A stretch of 60,000 bases of DNA from Tubulanus polymorphus (Eukaryota; Nemertea; Palaeonemertea; Tubulaniformes; Tubulanidae): positions 19,748,001-19,808,000 of the forward strand of contig NC_134025.1 in the NCBI RefSeq assembly GCF_964204645.1. Direction: 5' to 3'. Below are positions 54,557 to 60,000 of the stretch, piece by piece. The position numbers were made by a program, and so were the translations under genes. The notes under the pieces were generated by a model. The model made no database searches and was not told the DNA's origin. It was given only the letters and a program-made list of their open reading frames with translations. Within the stretch, counting starts at the first letter, position 1; each line of letters starts with the position of its first letter.

Positions 54557-57500
54557 TCTACCAATTCCAGCCTCGTAGCACTCAATGAACCACCTGCCAT
54601 GGCAGCAGCCAATAGACATGATGATGAGCATTTATTACATCGATGGCAACAACTATTATTTCTCGTCAAGGATGAGAATAAACCCAGACCACAGCGAATG
54701 GATGCGGTTCGTCATATTCTTAATGAAATCAACTATAACCACATATTGAAAAGGTTAGTGTGGTAGTCTAGAAAGCTCCTATGAGTTCACATTATGTTTT
54801 CACTGGTAATCGTGATCTTTATAGTTATATGGTACAAGTGTTTTAGTTACAACATAGGTGTTTTAGTTTCAGGGGGTTGAATCCTGTAAAAGCCAATGCA
54901 ATGATTGTCAGTTCACTATTTGGCAGACATTTTGTAAGCTGAATACCTCCATGGATAGGTGCTCCATTTGAAACAAATGCTCCTTGACTCAACTGACAAA
55001 ATGTTAGATAATCCAAGTTAATGTGGTCTGATGTATGTGTGCTTTATAGTCTCTGATTGTTTTTAGGCTGCCAGATGATTGTGTTGGTCCATTGTTTCAA
55101 GAATGTTCAGAGATATATTCAAATTGTGTAGATTATCCAGATCCTGTTCATGGTCAGTTGACAACAAAACAAAAAACGGCTAGTATAAAATGTTGACCAA
55201 AAAATGGTTACATTGTTTTAAATCACTTTCTAATCCTGCCTATGTCGGAAAACCAACCAGCAAAATAGCCATAAAAATTAAATGTGCCCTCCTGCTTCAA
55301 GGCTCTGAAACAGTTTTTTATTGAAATAAAAAAATGCCTCTGTAGTTCTTTTATTGCCACGGTGTGGATCATATTTCAATTGCGGAAATCTCAAGGTCAT
55401 TGTATGGATTCCTTGTTTTAAAATGTTGATATGTGTCCAGATATTATGTTGGCCAATCATAGATGCAACCTTATTGAAAGCCAATCAAAATAAGAAGACG
55501 GCGCCCGCATCTGGGAAATGCTTGTCCTATAGACAATTTATTTCCACTTTTTTAGCTCTCGAGGATCGAGAGAGCTATGACTAGCGTATCGGCATCGTGT
55601 CGTGTATGTTTACCGCGAACCAAAGCACCCCATTTTTACAGTCATTCAATTAACAAAAGATCAGATCAATGGGGTTAACTACGCTGCAAAAGCGTTACGG
55701 TAACTTTGTATTCAAGATTATTTCACATTATATAGGGTTGAATGGTGATAGAAGTTGATTACGATAATGTTAAAAAAGATTTTTGAATGATATTTTATCA
55801 ATGATTCATTCAGATAAATTTATTTTACGAGGTGAATTAATATGAGAATGACTACATCACCTGGTGTGAACATCATTAATATCATGAAAACTGGACCTCG
55901 AGAGCACAGGACCTTTGGTCCTCTAGTTTCAAAAATGAATACCGCCCATACTTTTATGGCTTACGATAGAGGTGTGAAGGAAAAATGTACCATTTTTGGC
56001 CGTAAATCTCATATTCTATGTGCTTCTGTGCCATGTGCTTCTGAAGAAAATAATTTCACCTGCAAAGATTACCTGTCATTTGAAGAATAAATAAACCTCT
56101 TATCTTTGTTTCACTGATTCCGCCCTGGTCCACCTATCAAATATATGCAAATGGATATGTCCAATATCATGAAAGGTTAAGTAATTGTGATGATTTTCGA
56201 CTTTGATATTGTCAGATTGTCAAGCATTTCGTCAAATGGGCATGGTATCCTGAGAGAGTTAATGCTTACAATCAAAAATTCATAAAGACTTTATGAATTT
56301 TTGTTACAATGGATTGAAGGTATTCAATCCTACTACCCCACATTTTATACTTACCGAAAAATACTATGCACTGATATTTGCAGTTTTTGGGACTCGTTTG
56401 TATGAATTTATTCAAATTTGAATATACTTAAATCACACCTTAATCTAATGGGGAGTTTCGACATCAGCTATCTTGCGAGATGGCATGATAAGCACCCAGT
56501 CTTATGTTTATAAGCATTATCTCATTATCAACTTAAATTAAATTTTTCGGCTCCCGAATCCATACTTAATTAACCCACTTATTGACCTAGATTGTCTTTA
56601 TAGAATGTATGCAAATGTATGTGTGCAATATCGTGAGAGGTTCTATTGTTGTTTTCAATATTATTGATATTGTCAACAGATAGTCGAAATCCGTTAATAC
56701 GATTCTGTTCAATATGAAACCTGTTTATTACATTGATTTCCTCCCAAAAATTACCTTCCATTTGATAGAACATCGGTATGATTCAGATCCTCACATATCA
56801 TGCTTACTATGCGCATAGTCATAAGAACATTCCTTTTTTTCAGATAGTAGGGATTGGAAATGCTCGCTTACTCTGGAAGGCATGAGTGAATTAGATTGCA
56901 TAAAAAATCTGAAACAGCAATGTGAAGTAATGTATCGAAAATGAGTCGGTTGAAATTCCACCTGATATTAGAGCACTTGAAAATCCATTCCTAGTTTCTC
57001 ATCAGTTATGGAAAAATGACGTAGGATGTGTGTAATAAAAGGAAAAAAGAAAATGTTGACACCTGCTTTTCTGAAAAGTTAACAACAATGAAATTCTTTC
57101 ACCCTCGTCATATTGTGAAATATTTAAGGATGAGATTTGAGTGGCTTAACATAGGTGTCGGAACACACTTCAGGTTGGGAACAACCTGCATGATTTTTTC
57201 ATGAAGTACATATCCAAGTACACTTTACTTATCCTTATCCTTTAAATTATGCCTATTATTAGTTAAACAGCAGATGTCATTTTTTGCATTTTCAAAAACA
57301 GTTCAATTTCTTGGTGCCCTTCCGTAAGTCAGCAAGAAATTCGGTTGAAAAATTGCATAATTGCAGGCGAGAAAAATTACTTTCAAAATTCGTTTAAAAG
57401 GGCCAGATTTTAGGCTAAAGGGACATTCACAAACAATACCAATAATTCATAAGGGCACCTTACCGCAACAGTTTTAGCTGTTTTATAACTGAAAAAAACA

Positions 57501-60000
57501 CTTGGAAAGAATTAAATTGGTTGGGGTGAAACAACTGTCAGAAACACACCAGAATGCACCAATTGGAATGAAATATCTTACGAGGACCCGAAACTCTCAA
57601 CATTGAGAACCCCTCATCATTGGCTTTGCCCCATTGATGCGTCCAAGGCATGGATGGTGAATGGGAAATGCTCCTTGTTTTCTTCCAAAAGTAATCTGGT
57701 AATGTCCTCCGAGGATCCACCACTAAACAGTAACAACTGTACGCATGTCTTCTTTAGAAATGTTTTAATCTGACATGGTGACTGAGATTCTTGAAAACTC
57801 AGGGAATTGATTTTTCTCAGGGAAAACACAGGGAATTTGGTAAATCTCTGGAAAAACACTGGTAGATCTCATCTGCCAATAGGAAATCTGTTTAAATCAG
57901 TTGCGAGTGGACTTTTTCCTGAGACACCACCTATTCTGCCATAATTTTACCAATATAAACCCCCATTGTAATCACTGTCAAGTCAATCTCGACACAAACC
58001 ACTTTCTTATCAGGTGTGCTTATGGTCCCCACCAACTCAAGATCCATGAGCTTCAACAACAACTCGATAAGATAGGCATTTTACCAATTTTTAACTCTAT
58101 ACGAACTATGACCGAAAAAACTAAGTTTTTACTTCATGGAAGCCCTAACCTAAATTTTGAATCAAATAGCAAATTAACCAAAACCGTAGCAATTTGTCAC
58201 AGCCAATCATTCCACCATTTAGAGCTGCAATTAGCAGGTACCCTGATACTTTTGTCCGTCTGTCGCCACTTTTCGTCCGTCTGTCCGTAGACGGAATCCA
58301 GTTATTTTGGGAAGTTTTGAAGACGCTTCAATGTAATGTCTTGATATTTGGTTGATACTTGTATCTACCCTAGACACTTCTTCAGCCCAAAAACCGGCCC
58401 TGTCAGAATCAAGATAGCCGACTGGCAGCCATTGTTGTTTGCCAAAATCAGCACTTTTTACACATTTTTGAAGTTTTTGAGGGAAATTTCGAAGACGCTT
58501 TGATCAATTACCTTGATCTTTCGTTTATATTTGAATCTACCAAGGACCCATCAGCATAAAAAAAATTGGGTTGATTGGACTCAAGATGGCCGTCCTATGA
58601 CCTTTTTAGTGCCCAAAAATGTCAATTTTGGCCGGAATTCTGGGTCCTGTAGCTTCCTACTGGTTTACCATTTCTCATTGCAATTTGTGATGGGTATTGT
58701 TTGGAAAGGGATGTTTTATATATGAGACAGGTATTTTTTATCAGCCAATTATGGCGCAATTGGCGGCCATCTTGGTGTCATCAGTACTCATTCGTAGGTG
58801 GGAAAAAGTTTTTCCACATTATATCGATACCTAAGCATATTGTGTTACTATAATCAATTGGAAAGTTGTAGCCCATAATTATATTTGTACCTATAATATT
58901 ATATTTGTACCTATGCATATTTTGTTACCACAATCAATTGCAATGTTGTAGCTCATGACGTGAGTTTTAAGGACATTCGTTATTCAATATGGTCACCAGG
59001 GGGCGTTGAGTAGTAGAATAACTTAGTATTTCCTTATTAGATTGGTACCTAGGCATATTTTGTTACCATGATCAATTGCAAAGTTGCAGTTCATGACATG
59101 ATTACTACGATTACTACGATTGTGGTGAGTTTCAAGGTCATTGGGTTTTGCATATGGTCGCCACTGGGGGTGTTGAATAGTAGAGTAACCTAGTATTTCC
59201 ATATCAAATTGGTAACGAGGCATATTTTGTTGTCACAATCAATTACAAAATCATAGCTGCTGACATGTTCTATGATTGTGGTGGGTTTAAAGGTTATTGG
59301 TTTTTGTATATGGTCACCAGGGGGTGTTATATATTGAAATTGTTAGATTGTTGAGCATTTGAAACCACTTCCCAAGTGGGCATGGTGTCCCTGGACCCCT
59401 AGTTTCCTCACCTATTTATTTGGTCTGCCATCTATGTACATTTATTATTTTCATCATTTTCATCAATACTTGCATATAATGTATTTTAAATGCGGTTTGT
59501 AAGTTTGTTTTGTAAGTCTTGTACTAACGTATATAATGGAAATAAATTCATTGTTTGAAAAAAAAGTTTTTCGCTGGCTCCTCTAAATCAGTTGAAAAAG
59601 TCCACATTTATCTGCGTCAATATCTGATATCAAAACATCTCGGTTCACCATATATGATGGGGGCCCCATGGAGGGCCCCAATCCGCTATTCTCTTCACAA
59701 AAAAACCCAGCAGCCCCTCCAGCCGCCTATGTGTAACCAAATGAAAATATTTTTTTTTTAGAAGAAATCACTTGTGGTAGGACCATCCAAGAAGTTTGCT
59801 ACTTCGGGTATGATTAAGAAACCAAAAATGAATTCGCCAAACCCTGCTGATGAACAATTGGTTAAATCTAAGAGAGCAACTACAAATCCTTGGGCTAGAT
59901 TTTATGTAGAGCCGCAAGATAATACAAGATCGAATCCAAGTTCTCATGAAAGTTTTAGGGAGGATCGACCACCGAGTTGCTTCATTTCTACACCAATTCC
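54557..60000 (+). CDS. Unidentified multi-exon host gene, 3' end beyond the window
   Basis: Four segments join in phase. Exon 54557-54753 (TTTTTATAG before, GTTAGT after), exon 55067-55152, exon 56844-56926 (TTTTTTTCAG before, GTAATG after) and exon 59762 to the window end. The best start is ATG at 54599 in GCCATGG, a strong initiation context. It gives MAAANRHDDEHLLHRWQQLL, then PDDCVGPLFQECSEIYSNCV, DWKCSLTLEGMSELDCIKNL and a basic exon KKSLVVGPSKKF...TNPWARFYVEP. Junction phases are 2, 1 and 0, each satisfied by the next exon. Without splicing at 56927 the third exon would end at TGA 56942-56944. No Pfam family is recognised. The first part is helical and Cys-containing, the last exon basic and low-complexity. 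Transposon-free codon content and conserved phases suggest a real gene. Confidence 0.6.
55556..56100 (+). repeat. Dispersed repeat in intron 2 of the host gene
   Basis: Begins TAGCTCTCGAGGATCGAGAG followed by AGCTATGAC, itself a short inverted repeat. Near 55893 it has ACCTCGAGAGCACAGGACC then TTTGGTCCTCTAGTTTC. Its latter part resembles GGACCCCTAGTTTC at 59392, suggesting a related 3' end. Confidence 0.45.
57901..58290 (+). pseudogene. LINE ORF2 C-terminal zinc-finger segment
   Basis: The 129-codon frame starts FFLRHHLFCH and contains CNHCQVNLDTNHFLIRC, a CX2CX8HX4C finger found after the RT/RNase H part of many non-LTR ORF2 proteins (C..C....t..H.L..C). It ends where the tandem UTR begins. 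No start codon is expected; it is a truncated 3' copy. Confidence 0.6.
58780..59400 (+). repeat. LINE 3' UTR tandem units with CTCF-like CACCAGGGGGCG cores
   Basis: Units near 58830, 58900, 59043 and 59214 begin GG(T/C)A.C.A.GCATATTTTGTTAC, and each ends in TGGTCACCAGGGGGCG or a decayed form (58991-59006, 59155-59170, 59316-59330). The same family occurs in reverse at 160-560. Confidence 0.7.

Larger units (their letters stand above)
57901..59566 (+). mobile_element. 3' end of a non-LTR retrotransposon with tandem 3' UTR and poly(A)
   Basis: ORF2 C-terminus (57901-58290), then two units of about 180 bp (58310-58680), then about three units of about 165 bp (58780-59340), then a unique end with AATAAA at 59541-59546 and A8 at 59559-59566. 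It lies in the third intron of the host gene, same strand. Heavily 5'-truncated. Confidence 0.65.

Overview
This is metazoan nuclear DNA: intron-split coding exons with GT-AG boundaries, an SLC6 transporter fragment and dense, nested transposable elements. The mix (DIRS1-like, BEL/Pao and Ty3/gypsy LTR elements, several non-LTR elements, hAT and DDE_Tnp_4 DNA transposons, MITEs, foldback elements) suggests a marine or other non-vertebrate animal, but the sequence does not fix the species. There are no bacterial operons, rRNA or CRISPR arrays.

Layout. 0-3.9 kb: dispersed repeats, a tRNA-headed repeat and a remnant of an SGNH-hydrolase-like ORF. 3.96-10.1 kb: a nearly whole but frameshifted DIRS1-like element on the minus strand (gag, RT-RNase H-methyltransferase, tyrosine recombinase). 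10.97-13.06 kb: two clean MITEs. 13.2-16.3 kb: a DDE_Tnp_4 transposase split by a hAT element with TTF zinc-finger ORF. 18.4-23.5 kb: 33-bp and 31-bp minisatellites whose units are dyad-symmetric, a BEL/Pao gag remnant and a foldback element. 23.5-32.7 kb: non-LTR and gypsy remnants, a broken DUF7869-like gene and an internally deleted LTR element whose empty site survives at 46.49 kb. 34.9-43.9 kb: a gypsy element with an extra 3' ORF (SGNH-like); its 3' LTR is split by a 1.7-kb terminal-inverted-repeat element.

That 1,735-bp element (35041-36775) is the most striking object. It has ~98-bp inverted repeats, an exact 8-bp target duplication, an intact empty site in the other LTR of the host element (43814-43821), and inside it a six-exon Ulp1/SENP-like (C48) cysteine peptidase gene missing from any single open frame.

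44-60 kb is more host-like: two exons of an SLC6-family transporter on the minus strand (one with an in-frame TGA), a 5'-truncated non-LTR element in what would be its intron, and on the plus strand at least four phase-compatible exons of an unidentified gene that runs off the right edge. That gene's last visible intron holds the 3' end of another non-LTR element, with a tandem 3' UTR and poly(A) tail.

Almost every coding remnant is a decayed mobile element, and the nesting order can be read from target duplications and empty sites.
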